Part shown: one piece after another, positions 33,543 to 45,301 of the stretch | Numbering within the stretch: the first letter of the stretch is position 1 | How the letters are laid out: every line of letters begins with the position of its first letter | NCBI GenBank assembly: GCA_014529385.2 | Contig: CM043962.1 | Location: 37,789,098-37,853,097 of the forward strand | From: Adiantum capillus-veneris | Taxonomy: Eukaryota > Streptophyta > Polypodiopsida > Polypodiales > Pteridaceae | Length of the DNA: 64,000 bases | Direction of reading: 5' to 3' | Notes under the pieces: model-generated | Databases searched by the model: none | What the model was told of the DNA's origin: nothing | The model's input: only the letters and a program-made list of their open reading frames with translations | Program-made: the position numbers and the translations under genes

Positions 33543-34397
33543 CTAATGAGAGAATAAGGGCATCTTCCTATACTTTACTTGCCACATTGGCCTCCGATGT
33601 TGGCTTGTTGCCTTGAGACTCTGACTCCTTCTTCTTCTTGGACCAGCAATCCTTCTTGAGGTGGCCCTTCTTGCCACCGCAGTTCTAACATTCAAGAACT
33701 TACTTTGTGCATGACTTGCTCCACCTTGAGCGATCACGATCCTTTTGGTTTTTGAACCTCTCCTTAGGCCTTCCTCTTGTTTCCACTGACATGGCAACAC
33801 TTGATGATTCTCTTGTGCTTCTCCTTCACATTTCCTCACTTAGGAGAACACCCACAACATCATCAAACTTAAGAGTATTTGCGCAAGAGATAGAGTTACT
33901 TACAGCCATCACAAGGTTGTCCCAACTATGCGGTAGAGACGATAGTGTAAGGAGATCTTGCACTTCATCATCGAAATTATTTTCATCGATCGAAGTTGAC
34001 TTATGTTTCTGTTAAAGTCATTTAGTTTCTCTGCAACTGAACCTTTTTCTACCATCTTTAGATTGAATAAGCGCTTCATAAGAAATACCTTATTGGATGC
34101 CAATGGTTTCTCATAGAGGCCGTCAACTCACTTCATCAAGTCCTTTGTGGTCTTCATCTTCAAAACATTGAAGGCCACTATTGATGCCAAGCTTAACTGG
34201 ATTGTTCCTAGTGCCTTTCTATCAAGGACAATACATGCTTCATCTGCCATTGTTGCGGGCTTCTTTGAAAGACCGCCCAATGGAAAATAGAGGTCCTTCT
34301 GGTAGCGATAGTCTTCAATTTGCATCTTCCAATGCTGGTAGTTTTTACTCTTGAACTTATCAATCTTGAGCTTCCCTTTCTCTGCCATTACTCCCAC
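33543..34397 (-). pseudogene. copia-B gag, multiply frameshifted
   Basis: Starts at an ATG about 10 codons into the frame (MAEKGKLK at 34388) with KNYQHWKMQIEDY, typical of copia gag. The frame breaks near 34128 and again before the zinc knuckle, which can be read near 33655-33700 as Cys, stop, Asn-Cys-Gly-Gly then KKGHLKKDC. The TAG replaces the expected Trp codon and is shared with the fragment at 17135-17240. Confidence 0.8.
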
Positions 34398-34441
34398 TCA
34401 ATTCAAGGAATCATTTCCTTGAGATACCATGAGCAAACCTT

Positions 34442-34453
34442 GCTTTGATACCA
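34442..34453 (-). other. copia-B primer-binding site
   Basis: Minus strand TGGTATCAAAGC two bases inside the 5' LTR; one mismatch to the initiator-Met tRNA complement TGGTATCAGAGC. Confidence 0.88.
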
Positions 34454-34455
34454 GT

Positions 34456-35161
34456 TGTTGGGAAATAGGATGTAGCTAAATAGATATTTGAGTAGCTTAC
34501 TTAATGGAGAGAGACAAATTTTCATACACGAGATTATAGAGGGGAGAGAGAGAGAGAGAGAGAGAGAGAGATCACACGATATACGCGGTTCACCCAATGT
34601 GGGCTACATCCACGAGAAAGCAACCACTCAATGGCTTTAGTACTTCAAACAAGAAGTAGGTTACAAAGGGATTATACCCTTAATAGAGCTCCCACCTTGC
34701 TTCACTCTCACCACTTCACACCCACCTTGTTGCATCAACTTCACACTATGAAATGTGTGTAGAAATGGCCTCCTTTTGTACGCCAAAAGGGTTGCCCTCT
34801 CTCATGAGAGGCAGCTGTGTGTAGCCGCCCTTGTGTAAACAAATCCAAATCGGACCCTCCAATCCGCCCATGTGTGGCCGCCCTTGAGAAGACAAGTCTG
34901 CCTTTGAATTCGGCCACTGGCCAACTGGCCAAACGACCATCCGTTTTCCGATCACTTTTCGGCCGCCGTCCGGCCATAATATTCTGACAAAAATGAATAT
35001 TCCGGCGAGTGAAAATTGCTCGAGACTGGCCGTGAAAATTTTGGTTTTTGGCAAGTAATTTTTCTTCACGCACGATGGCTTCTCCTTATAACAGGGGCCT
35101 TACAAATGTGCGTTTTTAATACATAAAATTACAAGGGGTAAATCAGGCTTCATACTTAACA
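34456..35161 (-). repeat. copia-B 5' LTR (706 bp)
   Basis: TGTTGGGAAATAGG to ...CATACTTAACA in plus orientation. It is homologous to the two 3' LTR pieces and to the copia-D LTR at 61700-62412. It contains a GA microsatellite (34543-34570). Confidence 0.92.
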
Positions 35162-35166
35162 AAAAT
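35162..35166. repeat. Target-site duplication AAAAT (right side of copia-B)
   Basis: Matches 23142-23146. Confidence 0.85.
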
Positions 35167-35966
35167 AGCTTCATCTCAGTCGAAAATGAGTATCCATTGG
35201 CCAAATCTACCCGCTTCTTCTTTACCTAAATCTACCAAAAACTACAAACCTCAAGCTCTGTACAAATTGAAATTTCATCTTCATCTCAGAATTTATGCAC
35301 CCAACTTTGAAGACCTGTGTATCAAACTTGCACACTGCATGAAAACAGAAAACTTAAAATTTCCTGCATAAAGTTAGATTGAACTGAGTATCTGAAAAAC
35401 GGTGAATAATTTGCTTAAAGTTTCTTCTCCAAAGTTGTAGACCACATCAAAATGGAGGGGCCATGGAGGCAAAAATTTTAGATCTACAATTTATAAGTAG
35501 AAAAACAAATTTGAAAATAGTACTGCTGTGTACATAATTTTTAGGACAACACCTTCACCTACACACAATATTTCACATTCTCTTCTGAGCTTCCACAAGA
35601 GCATACATCACTCTTAGATGATCTCACAAGCCCATTGTGAGCAAGATATTGCCTCAAAACTCTCAGCACCACCATGCTCCCCACGATTTCCATGCGCTTT
35701 GATAATAATTCTGAGTGTGAAAATGCAATACATGTGCAGAGAGGGAGAAGGAGAGCGAGAGAAAGAACATAGGAGGTGAGTGAAAAAACTCACTACAATG
35801 TCTGTGAGAGAGACCCTTATCCTTTTATCTAGTAAAGAATAAGGTGTGTATAAGTGATGGGTAGTCGGATACCTCTAGTGCGTTTGGCTGGGGTAAGAGG
35901 CACATTTTCTTTACCCCAAGGGTCCCCAACAAGGTATGCAAGGTTTCCCACCATGGACAGCCACAT

Positions 35967-36004
<38 letters not shown>

Positions 36005-36099
36005 ACATTGGCTATTGGGCATGTTTGTGGTGGCCGACAGTTGGCCTAAGAGAAAAAGAGAGGGAGACTCTAAGAGATGGAGGTGGATGGTAGTGGTTG

Positions 36100-36137
<38 letters not shown>

Positions 36138-37645
36138 TTTGGATGACTTTTGTAGAGAGAGAGTGTGTGTGTACGATAGGATGGGTGAGAGAGAGTATCT
36201 CCCACTTTGTATGGACTCGCTGTGTCGTAGGTTGTAGGTAGTGAACCCCCATTTTTGTGGTAGTCATGGGATTGTAGAGGGGGCGACACTAGTTCATTGG
36301 ATCCAAAACAAATTTATGCATTGTAGTTATTTGAAGTGATGGTTAATTGTAGATAAGAAAAAATTGAAGCCGCTTACGGCTTGTTCCCATGAGGGAGGAG
36401 GCGGAGCTCATGAATAAACTCCAGTTGAGTACCAAGTTGTCAAGTTCAAGGGGTGTCTACCAATTGCCTTTGAGGACCCTTGGAATTTACACACCAAAGT
36501 TGGAGGAACATCAAGGATCCTCTCAAATAATGGTTCTTGAGTTTTTAAGACACGTCGATTGTATTAAGTCTACTTATTACTCTTCAAGATTTCCTTTTTT
36601 AATTCAATTCCCATGATTTCTTTAAACCTGCTTTTTTCTACTTTCCACCAGATTTGCTTGCTTATGGTCTTAACACCCGTCCTCTACTCCTTAAGCTTTC
36701 TACATTAGGCATACCAAACTTTTGAGCAGGAGGTTCTGTTGACTTAATATATTCTTCAATAAAGTCTACTCACTATTTTATATTCTTTATCTATTATTCC
36801 CACATAATTGGCTAAATTCACTCTATAATCTCAAATAATCATGGTATAAATATTCTCATAACAAACACCGAATGGTATAAGTATCCTCATAACAAACACC
36901 GAATGCATATTATGTGCAATGAATATGATAATTTGGATTATCTTAATCAATGAATAAAAATAAATTGTTCTCTAATCAATTTTGAGTTCCATTAATGATT
37001 TTGTGAAATCAACATAATTTCTACCATTTGACTTAATTTAATGATGTACTTTAACGATTGATTAATGAAATATATGATTATTTGAGCATGGCATGTGCTC
37101 TAATAACAATGCCATAGTCGGGAGCATAGAGGGATCTGCAAAATATTGAAAACCCAATTGAAAATAACATGCTACACACCATAAAACAACAAATTCATAC
37201 CTAGAAAATTCCACAAGCACATAATCGACATTACAGACGATCTGAAAGAGATAGAGAGCAAGAGAGAGAGTAGGAGAGCACGTGTAAGTGCATCTCTTAG
37301 AGTGAAATGCTACATGGGCACGATGTGAGAGGAGAGAGAAGAGGAGAGAAGAATAACACAGACACTGGGTGCAATCTCCCCCCGTGCAAGAGTGACCATT
37401 TTCCTTTTGCACATACTTATTTATAGATTTCTTGAATGCTCAAAATGAATACAAACTGTCCATTTGGACATAGAATGGCCATTGCTCAAAAAGAGCACTT
37501 AAATAATGAAATGTCCATAAATGTGATATCCTTTCGTATGGTCCTTAGCTCACTCATGCTTTTACCACCTGTCATCTGTAATAAATCATTTCCATTACAT
37601 CCCTTAGGGTACACATCTACAACAGATGCTACAAGACAATCTTTT
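35167..37645. other. No gene recognised; GA microsatellites and a 32-bp duplication
   Basis: GA tracts at about 35970-36000 and 36101-36135. A 32-bp direct duplication (GGTATAAATATTCTCATAAC and its near copy) lies at about 36842-36905. Near 37417-37430 the minus strand reads CTATAAATAAG, a TATA-like box followed by a pyrimidine-rich stretch. No protein domain is seen. Confidence 0.5.
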
Positions 37646-38005
37646 TCATTCATGAGAAATTTCTCTCTTGTATCTTTGTACTTTTTCTTTCTGTTTGTCT
37701 CGCGTCAAGGGATTCTTCGTCTTCCTAGCAGATGAGTGCTTCTTTTTCTTGATAGAATTTTCTCTTTCTAACGTTTCTTTACCAAACTTCATAAGAGAAT
37801 CCTCTTTGCGAGCAGGGACAATAAGGCTCCTTGTTTGCAGTTGTGTTTGGACCACAATCTGCAAAGCAAAATTTACCATAGCTTCTCTTAATCCATGGGA
37901 GAGAAATTCAGCTGCCCGAATTCTATCAACAGTGGCAGCATCATTGTATAAATCCAACTTGGTGAAGTCAGCCAATCTCTCCTCTTCTTGATTGTGGTTA
38001 GACAT
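37646..38005 (-). CDS. Hypothetical ORF, 119 codons
   Basis: ATG at 38005, stop TGA at 37648-37646. The protein is charged: an acidic N-terminus (NQEEERLADFTKLDLYND), a central amphipathic helix-like segment and a Lys/Arg-rich C-terminus, with no signal peptide or membrane segment. I do not recognise a family. About 430 bp upstream on the same strand lies a primer-binding-site-like word (38425-38436), so it could be the start of a gag-like gene of a small retroelement. It could also be a chance ORF. Confidence 0.3.
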   Translation of the reverse strand: MSNHNQEEERLADFTKLDLYNDAATVDRIRAAEFLSHGLREAMVNFALQIVVQTQLQTRSLIVPARKEDSLMKFGKETLERENSIKKKKHSSARKTKNPLTRDKQKEKVQRYKREISHE

Positions 38006-38424
38006 AGTGATGGTGCTTTGTGAGTCAGAAGTTCCTTGTGAGAGATAACTATTTTGTGAGAATAATCATAGCTATTCCCCTTTGTAAATCAAGAGAAAGA
38101 TCTTTGAATCTTACCCACCCTTTGTTTAAACACTTTTGATTAATCAAGGACGTAGAGAGTAGGGTCATAACATTCTCCAGCTTGAAGTCAAATTAAAGCT
38201 AACAAAATCCTTTCAAGCTTTCTCTATTCTCAATAGTTGTAAAACCAAAGGTAATCCCTGTAGGGTTCATTATTAATATGACATCTCCCAGGGTCTTTAG
38301 GTTGCACAATACATGGGTTAATAGATCTCAATGCTGACTTACAATGGTTAACTAAAATGTTCAAACCTTCATGCTCAATTCTAGAACCAACCTTTCTTAA
38401 AAATGAAAGAGATAACCTAGATAT

Positions 38425-38436
38425 GCTTTGATGCCA
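38425..38436 (-). other. Possible primer-binding site next to a putative LTR end
   Basis: Minus strand TGGCATCAAAGC (two mismatches to the initiator-Met complement), with sequence reading ...TTCTTGACA at 38446-38438 directly upstream, as an LTR end would. No partner LTR was found. Confidence 0.3.
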
Positions 38437-38592
38437 ATGTCAAGAATTAAAATTAAAGTGAAACACAAATTATAGATTAACTAGAATAATTAGTTAATTG
38501 TGTAACAATGAACATATTCCCTCATGATCATTGATAATTCCAAAGCAAGCATTAACTTAGATTCAAATCACACATCACATAAATATGTTGAA

Positions 38593-38596
<4 letters not shown>

Positions 38597-38668
<72 letters not shown>

Positions 38669-38675
38669 AGTGAGT

Positions 38676-38720
<45 letters not shown>
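38597..38720 (+). repeat. Compound (GT)n(GA)n microsatellite, about 120 bp
   Basis: About 68 bp of GT, a short GAGTGA transition, then about 40 bp of GA. Confidence 0.94.
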
Positions 38721-38724
<4 letters not shown>

Positions 38725-40730
38725 ACATTAGTTCATGGCCAAATTTTTTGGATCCAACCCCCCCTCCAAAAGGACGTTGTATTAATATAATTCATCTTCT
38801 TCATAATAGCTTTTGATCCATACAATTAGCTAATCTCACTTCTAACTACACAAATTAAAGAGATGAAAGCACCTCATTGAAACACTTAAAACACCTCTTT
38901 GAAATCAATCCCAAGGCCCTAAAAACCTTGTGGGCGATAGGATCTATATATAGAGATTAAGAAAGGATCGGGTTGTTGGAAAGAAGATATGTAAGCATTA
39001 AGAAGTCGTAACTTGTTTAGTTAATTATGCATAAGCTTGAGAAGACATTGCTATGGAGAGTTATGTGGGAGAGAAAGATGAGCCTTGAGAAGAGGATGAA
39101 GACCTTCCTTTTGGATGAGGATCGCATGTATCTTCAAGAGCAAGCACCATGACGACAAAAGTATCCCTGCTATCTCTAGTGCAAACCTACAAAAAAACGA
39201 AAAAATCTCCCTTTTGCGGTCCTCAAATAAAAAAACTTTGAACATGAAAGTTGTTCATCTTGTTGTTTCCAACAAGGTAAGTGGCTCATTTTTAAGAAAG
39301 GCCATTTCTTTAGTTATTTTAAAAATACATAAGATCCCTTAGAGTCACTTTTCTATTTTTAGAACTACTCCTTTTACCTTCTCTCTTGCATAGGAGGACC
39401 ACATTCATTATCTCCATATAGCTTTAGGTTGGCATTTGTTTATAATAACACCTTGGTTCCCATTCTCACCTTTTGGTTAGCCATACCCCCTACTTTCAGA
39501 GGCTTTCAGAATCCGTTTCGAACTCTTTTGGACTCGGAAATCTCTCGTTTTTGTCTTATAAAACCTCGGTTGAATCCTTATCGAATATTGATGGTACTTG
39601 TGAAAAATGTATTTAAACTTTGAAACTCTCTTGTTTACGAACACATTCATTTTCCCGTTCTACATAATTGGCCCTTCTACTATTTGCATTTTCTCTTGCT
39701 AGAATGACCAATTATATTCAATTCATCCATGAGATTGTGAGATCCCCAACCTGCCAATACCAAGATCGGGATGGGATCATTGACAGGTCTCTAGGTCTGA
39801 TCAAAATCAAAGTCTCTAAACAAGAAAAATCCAAGGAATATACCTTAACCATTGACAATGGCTTGGGTCTATAGCCTTAGAAGAAGACCTAGTCCTATCT
39901 CGCAGCGGAAACGGGACTCCTCTTCCAAGTGAAGGTGTTTTCCAAACGTTTTTAGTGCGCGGGGATAGATAGTTACCTGACTAATCAGGTCCACCCGTCC
40001 ATGATTGACAACCTTAGTCAATCCCCACTTACCACCCCGCACTCACACATGATTCTTTTGTTATTTAATTACTACCAAGTTCTTATCACAATTAAAATAA
40101 TGATTCCTTTTATCCTTCATAACAGGATTTTATTAAAACAACCCTTGAAAACAGTATTGAAAACATTCTTTTAGCAAACAGACATCTTTAAACTTAAGAC
40201 AGGGTACTATCAATCAAAACATTGTCCATAATAACCACGACCAGTACTCTTCTTGTCTCAAGATCACCTAAGGGTGAAAAAACGGCACCCATTCCTTATT
40301 CACAATCCGGAGTGGATAAACCCCCACCCAAGGTTCTGGGTGCCCATACACTAACCAGTTGCCCATACAACCGGGCAGCTCCCCTAGGATAAAAAACGGT
40401 ATCCTAACTTATGTATAAACATCAAGACATGACACGGAGTAGAAACTCAACGTTCATGGGGGTAACCGACTTATCCATGGCTGGAAAGCCATCATTATCA
40501 TCAAAATATACCAAGGAGTCGGAGGTGTCTTGAGACAAGCTGTCTTAAGGACGATCAATCATATCTTTCCTAATTCAACCAAATTTATCCCAAACAATTC
40601 TTTCCTACATTATAAACAATGCACGTTGGGAGTTACCCTCCGTTTTTGGTCAATTATTCCTTTTCTTATTCTTACTCACTCCTTACGTATGCAATGCTAA
40701 CTAATAAAGGAACTTAAACTATTTAAAGAC

Positions 40731-40916
40731 TTAATTGAATAATGGGAAGCCCACCTGGGATTGATTGGCCATCTGGTGTTGTGCTGGCGCCTGAAGACTC
40801 TCCTCCGTAGGCCTACTACTAGGCCCAGCTTCGTCGTCGTGCGACGCTCTAGTTCGTTTTAGAGCTACGTCCTCATCATTAGATGTAAGATTTTCTCGGG
40901 TCCTTTTAGGTGCCAT
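40731..40916 (-). pseudogene. Possible N-terminal gag fragment (61 codons)
   Basis: Begins MAPKRTREN and is rich in Lys/Arg then Ser/Pro/Gln, resembling the start of some gypsy gag proteins. It ends at a stop after 61 codons and the downstream sequence does not continue a gag domain. The identification is weak and rests on composition. Confidence 0.3.
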
Positions 40917-41419
40917 AACTTCTTATCCTTATAAAAAGGACGTCTAATCATTAGGTAAATTATCCGAAAGCTAGACTTAACCTTTGTATCCAATTTTACC
41001 CAAATCTAAGTTAAATTTATAGTCTTAATTGGTAAATTCTTGACCTAGTAATTTATTATTTTCCTATACAGGCATGATAACTTTTTCCACAGCTTTCCTA
41101 AGAGTTTTCTAAGCTATCCTAATTTTCTTATAATTTTGTATATCTTTTTCCTAATTTTTCCATCCGATTTTAAACTTGGAATCTGTTTATTTTGAGCTTA
41201 ATATTTATTCTATTTATTCTCTCAAAGAGTTCATTTCCTCCACTTTATATCATAGGTTTACACTTACTATAATTTTCCTAAAAACTTTTGATCGCAAAGT
41301 CTATATATTTTAATTAATCTTTTGCTATAAATAGGACTTTTGGTTAATTATACTCACTAATTAACTATGGTATAATTATCACAAGAAGATAAGGATGTTT
41401 GTGACCTTTGGTAATTATC
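40917..41419. other. AT-rich sequence, no gene recognised
   Basis: Region between the gag-like fragment and the tandem array, with no open frame or motif. Confidence 0.5.
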
Positions 41420-41739
41420 TTTTAATTTTTTGAACTCAATTATCTAATTTCCATCTTTAATTTTCAACTAAAATTAGTATAATTTGACTTAGATAATTAT
41501 CTATACTAATTTTCTAACCTTGACATAATTATCACAGCCTCTTTATCATGTAATCTAACTGGCATAAATAGCATGTAATCATATAACATGATTTATTAAT
41601 TTCCCCCTTTAGTTTTTAGCTAGAATTAGTATAATTTGACTAAACTAAATATCTATACTAAGTTTCTATCCTTGACATAATTATCACGGTCTTTTCATCA
41701 TGTAATATAGCTCTAATAAATAGCATGTAATCATATAGT
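41420..41739 (+). repeat. Degenerate tandem array, left part (about 150-160-bp units)
   Basis: Two units sharing AATTAGTATAATTTGAC, ATAATTATCAC and AATAGCATGTAATCATATA. The same array continues right of copia-C. Confidence 0.75.
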
Positions 41740-41966
41740 TGTTACCATATACATGTGGTAGTGATGTGTGTGAACACACTAGGACCGCCAGGGCATTTTT
41801 TCCCTCTTTAGGAGGTTTTTGCCCCCGTGCATTGTATATACGCCCATCACTCTAAGGCTATCTATCTTTCCAATGCAAACTAAGTAACACACTCTCTATT
41901 GTGTGCCTTGAGCTTCCTTCGTCTTCTCCAAGCTGTGTGTGTTTCTCTGCAACCCTAATTCCAACA
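41740..41966 (+). repeat. copia-C 5' LTR (227 bp)
   Basis: TGTTACCATATACATG to ...CTAATTCCAACA. It is followed by the primer-binding-like TTAGTATCAGAGC. Confidence 0.9.
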
Positions 41967-41968
41967 AT

Positions 41969-41980
41969 TAGTATCAGAGC
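41969..41980 (+). other. copia-C primer-binding site
   Basis: TAGTATCAGAGC, one mismatch to TGGTATCAGAGC, two bases inside the 5' LTR. Confidence 0.85.
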
Positions 41981-42319
41981 AGGTTGTGTCCTCCCGGGCT
42001 TAGTCGCCAGTTGCTCCAGCACACGTCTGCTCACTTTCTCCGATTTTAGTGAGCTTTGGCAAGCGTTCGCAGGTCAACAAATTTTTTGGGCATGCTCGTA
42101 GAGCTCGGTCTGCTCATAATTTTGATTTGGGCTCATTTCGGCCTTCGTTTCCACTACAGGAAGTACTGCATAGGCTATTTCGTCATTTTGTGCAGAATTT
42201 TTGTCAGTGTCTTTTTCTACATAACAGGTGTCTTATAGTCTTCTACGGTTTGTGCTATATAGCATGTGTTGTTCCCACTCCGTTTCTCCTATTTTCAGGC
42301 AGTTTTCACATCAAGTGCA

Positions 42320-43737
42320 GCATTTACCAAGGCTGACAACAACAACACAGATGTGTTCAAGATGTTTGCTGCTGAGGACAGGTTGGATGGGGACAACTAC
42401 CCTATGTGGGCTTATATGATGCAACATGTTCTTGTGTCAAAGGGCGTCTGGAACATTATGCAGGGCATTGATGTACGTCCTGGTTCTGAGGATGTAGGCG
42501 ATGTTGAGGATGTTGAAGTTCTTGCTACAAGGATTGCAGCTGTTAGAGTTGTTTTTCCTACGGCAGAGAACAAGCTCGTTGGGATGTTAAGGATGCACAG
42601 GCTCATGCATTGATTGCGTTGTCTGTGAAGCGAACCATTGTTCCTCACAAACGTTCAGCAAAATCTGCAAAACAGGCTTGGGATATTTTGGATGGTCTTT
42701 ATGCAAGTCGCAATGAGGCTAAAATTGCTTTGCTTTGTAAAGAGTTAGAGTCAAAGATTATGCATGAGGAAGATGATATGGACACTTTTCTTGCTAGTGT
42801 TAAGGATATCAATGAGCAACTCATTTTTGCAGGTGAAGTCATTTCAGAAAATTCCTTAGTGCAGAGTGTTCTTGATGCCTTACCAGATTCCTACCAGAAT
42901 TTTGCTAGTACATGGAGACTTATGGCCCAAGGAAATCCAGAAGTTGTCAAGTTTGATGCATTATGCACATTGCTGTTGCAAGAGTCACTTTCCAGAAAAA
43001 ACAGGACTAGACAGCGTGCAGTTGAACAGGCTTTTATTGCTTCTCAAAGAAAGGGTGGTAACAGCAATGCGGCCACTTCTTATGGTTCTTTTGCGAGTGG
43101 AAAAAATTATGTTCCTAATGCTTCTACTGGCAACAATTCGTCTGAAAATTCTGGTGATAAGGGCAAAAAGAAGATGCGTTGCCATTATTGTAAATCCAAT
43201 GATCACTTGATCAAGTCATGTCCTAAGTTGAACGCCAAAGAGGCTAAGAAGAAAGAGGGTGGTTCCACTACAAATGTAGCCATTGTTGAGTCTTCTATGA
43301 AAGGAGACTATGTTGCTAATTTTGATGCAGAATGGGCTTTTAGCACAGAGTGCACTTACAATCTTGTTGTCCATGATGCATGCTTGTCAGTTGCTGCAGA
43401 TTCACATGTGTGGTATTTTGATAGTGGTGCTACAAAGCACATTACCTCACATCGTGAATTGTTTACCTCTCTCGAGTCTGTCCCCCATGGGAATTCAGTC
43501 ACTTGTGCCAACAACGCCTCTTATCCAGTTCGTGGAGTTGGAAAGATTGTGCTCACTGTTGCTAATGGTAGTTCCTTCACACTTGTTGATGCCCTTTATG
43601 TACCTGTGATCAAGAAGAATATCTTGTCTGTATCTGCACTTGCTAGACTTGGACTTGTAGTCAAATTTGTCGATGACAGATGTACAGTTCATGATCTCAG
43701 TTTTGGTGATGAAATTGTTGCATCTGGGCTTTTGTGA
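42320..43737 (+). pseudogene. copia-C gag and protease, one frameshift and terminal stop
   Basis: The gag domain opens with AAEDRLDGDNYPMWAYM, shifts frame near 42600, and continues with ALSVKRTIVPHKRSAK and the copia gag helices to a CCHC zinc knuckle (CHYCKSNDHLIKSC). The protease has an intact active-site motif, WYFDSGATKHITS, near 43415. A TGA at 43735-43737 ends the frame before the integrase. Confidence 0.88.
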
Positions 43738-45300
43738 CGTGGGCTGTATAAGCTCACTTTGTATGACAAGTGTGGATAAAATTTTGCAAATGCTGTTGCA
43801 AATTCAAGGGCTATTTCAGATGCAAAACTTTGGCATGCACGTTTTGGTCATCTGAATTTTGCCAGTTTGCTGCGTTTGCAGAAATATGATATGGTTGCTT
43901 CTTTGCCGCCTCTTGAAGCACCTATCAAACATGTTTGTGAAGGGTGTATTTTGGGTAAGATGCAGCGTTCTAAATTTCCAAAGAATGGTTCAGTTCGGGC
44001 CACATGCAGGTTGCAGCTTGTGCATAGTGATGTTTGTGGGCCCATGCAAACTCCGTCCTTGGGCAATTACCTGTACTTCGTGACTTTCATTGATGATTAC
44101 TCCAGGCATGCATGGGTATTTCCGCTTAAAGCGAAGTTCGAAGTTTTTATGTGCTTCAAAAAATTTCTGGCTATGGCTGAAAATGTCTCGAAAGTACTAT
44201 GGGCACCCTCCGTTCCGATCGAGGGGGGGAGTATATGTCTCATGAATTTAATGCATTTTTGGCTAGTCGTGGGATAAAACACCAATGTACAATGCCTTAT
44301 ACACCTCAGCAAAATGGTGTTGCTGAGAGGAAAAACAGGTCACTGACGGAAATGGCACGATGTATGGTCAAAAGTCAAGATTTTCCGCATTCTTTTTGGC
44401 TTGAGGCCATCATGTCTGCCACTTATGTACTTAACAGGTGTCCTACGAAAGCTTTGAAGTCTATTACTCCATATGAAGCATGGCATGATAGAAAGCCTTC
44501 TATTGAGCACATGCGTGTTTTTGGCTGTTTGGCATATGCTTTGGTGCCACAAGTGCACCGCAGAAAATTGGATAATAAGGCTGTCAAATGTATTTTTGTT
44601 GGTTATAGTGCTAAAAGCAAAGGTTACAGGTTGTATCATCCGCAAACAAAACGTATTCTGGTTTCACGGGATGTAGTGTTTGTGGAAGATTTTGTTCAGC
44701 CCTTGCTGTCATGTACTAGAGACAATAATGTAAGCTCACAAGACATTTATGACACTTTGTTGCCTTTTTTCAGTGGTGGAAATACGAAAGTAAGTTCCAA
44801 TGAGGCAAATGTACATCCTATGGGGGTTTCTGAAAATGTTTTAGATCAGCCTATTACTAATGCCCATGTACATGATGTACTTGATGAGGAAAGGGCTGAA
44901 AATGAGCAGGCTAGAGGTATGCCAAAATGGCTGGTGCACACTTTGCGTGACAGTAAATTGGATGTACCTTTGTCTAGTCGTACTCGTTCAGGCTCTCGCC
45001 ATGCATCTTATGCATCAGATTGTTATGCTTTGGCTGTGTCTAGCTTACATGATGTTGAGGAGCCTCTGTCTTTTGATGAAGCACAGAATTCAAAAAATTG
45101 GATGGCTACCATGCAATCAGAATATGATGCACTTATAGAAAATGACACATGGACTTTATGTGATTTGCCTCCTGGCAAAAAGGTCATTGGTACGAAGTGG
45201 GTTTACAAGTTGAAACGCAAGCCGGATGGTGAGATCGATCGCCATAAGGCTCGACTTGTTGCAAAGGGTTATGCACAGCAAAAAGGCGTTTTCTATGTGC
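43738..45300 (+). pseudogene. copia-C integrase and N-terminal RT, frameshifted
   Basis: The zinc module (LWHARFGH, CEGCILGK) and first catalytic Asp (SDVCGPMQTP) are in one frame. A shift near 44190 precedes DRGGEY and ERKNRS with the other two catalytic residues. The frame continues through the integrase C-terminus (FVGYSAKSKGYRLY) into RT (KVIGTKWVYKLKRK, ARLVAKGYAQQKG). A short deletion and frame change near 45290 remove the segment after QQKG. Confidence 0.88.
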
Positions 45301-45301
45301 A

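Larger units (their letters stand above)
23147..35161 (-). mobile_element. Ty1/copia element copia-B with nested gypsy-2 and hAT-1 (12.0 kb)
   Basis: The LTR ends TGTTAGG... at 23147 and ...CTTAACA at 35161 are flanked by AAAAT on both sides, so the whole interval is one insertion. Minus-strand order: 5' LTR (35161-34456), primer-binding site, gag, protease, integrase, [hAT-1], RT remnant, RNase H remnant, and 3' LTR (27139-23147) itself split by gypsy-2. Removing the two passengers leaves about 4.6 kb, the size of a shortened copia element. Coding parts carry frameshifts, stops and internal deletions in RT and RNase H. Confidence 0.88.
38006..40730. other. No gene recognised apart from a microsatellite
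   Basis: Contains the GT/GA tract at 38597-38720. The segment 39880-40700 is GC-richer and reads on the minus strand like the untranslated part of a retroelement, but it holds no motif I can name. Confidence 0.45.
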
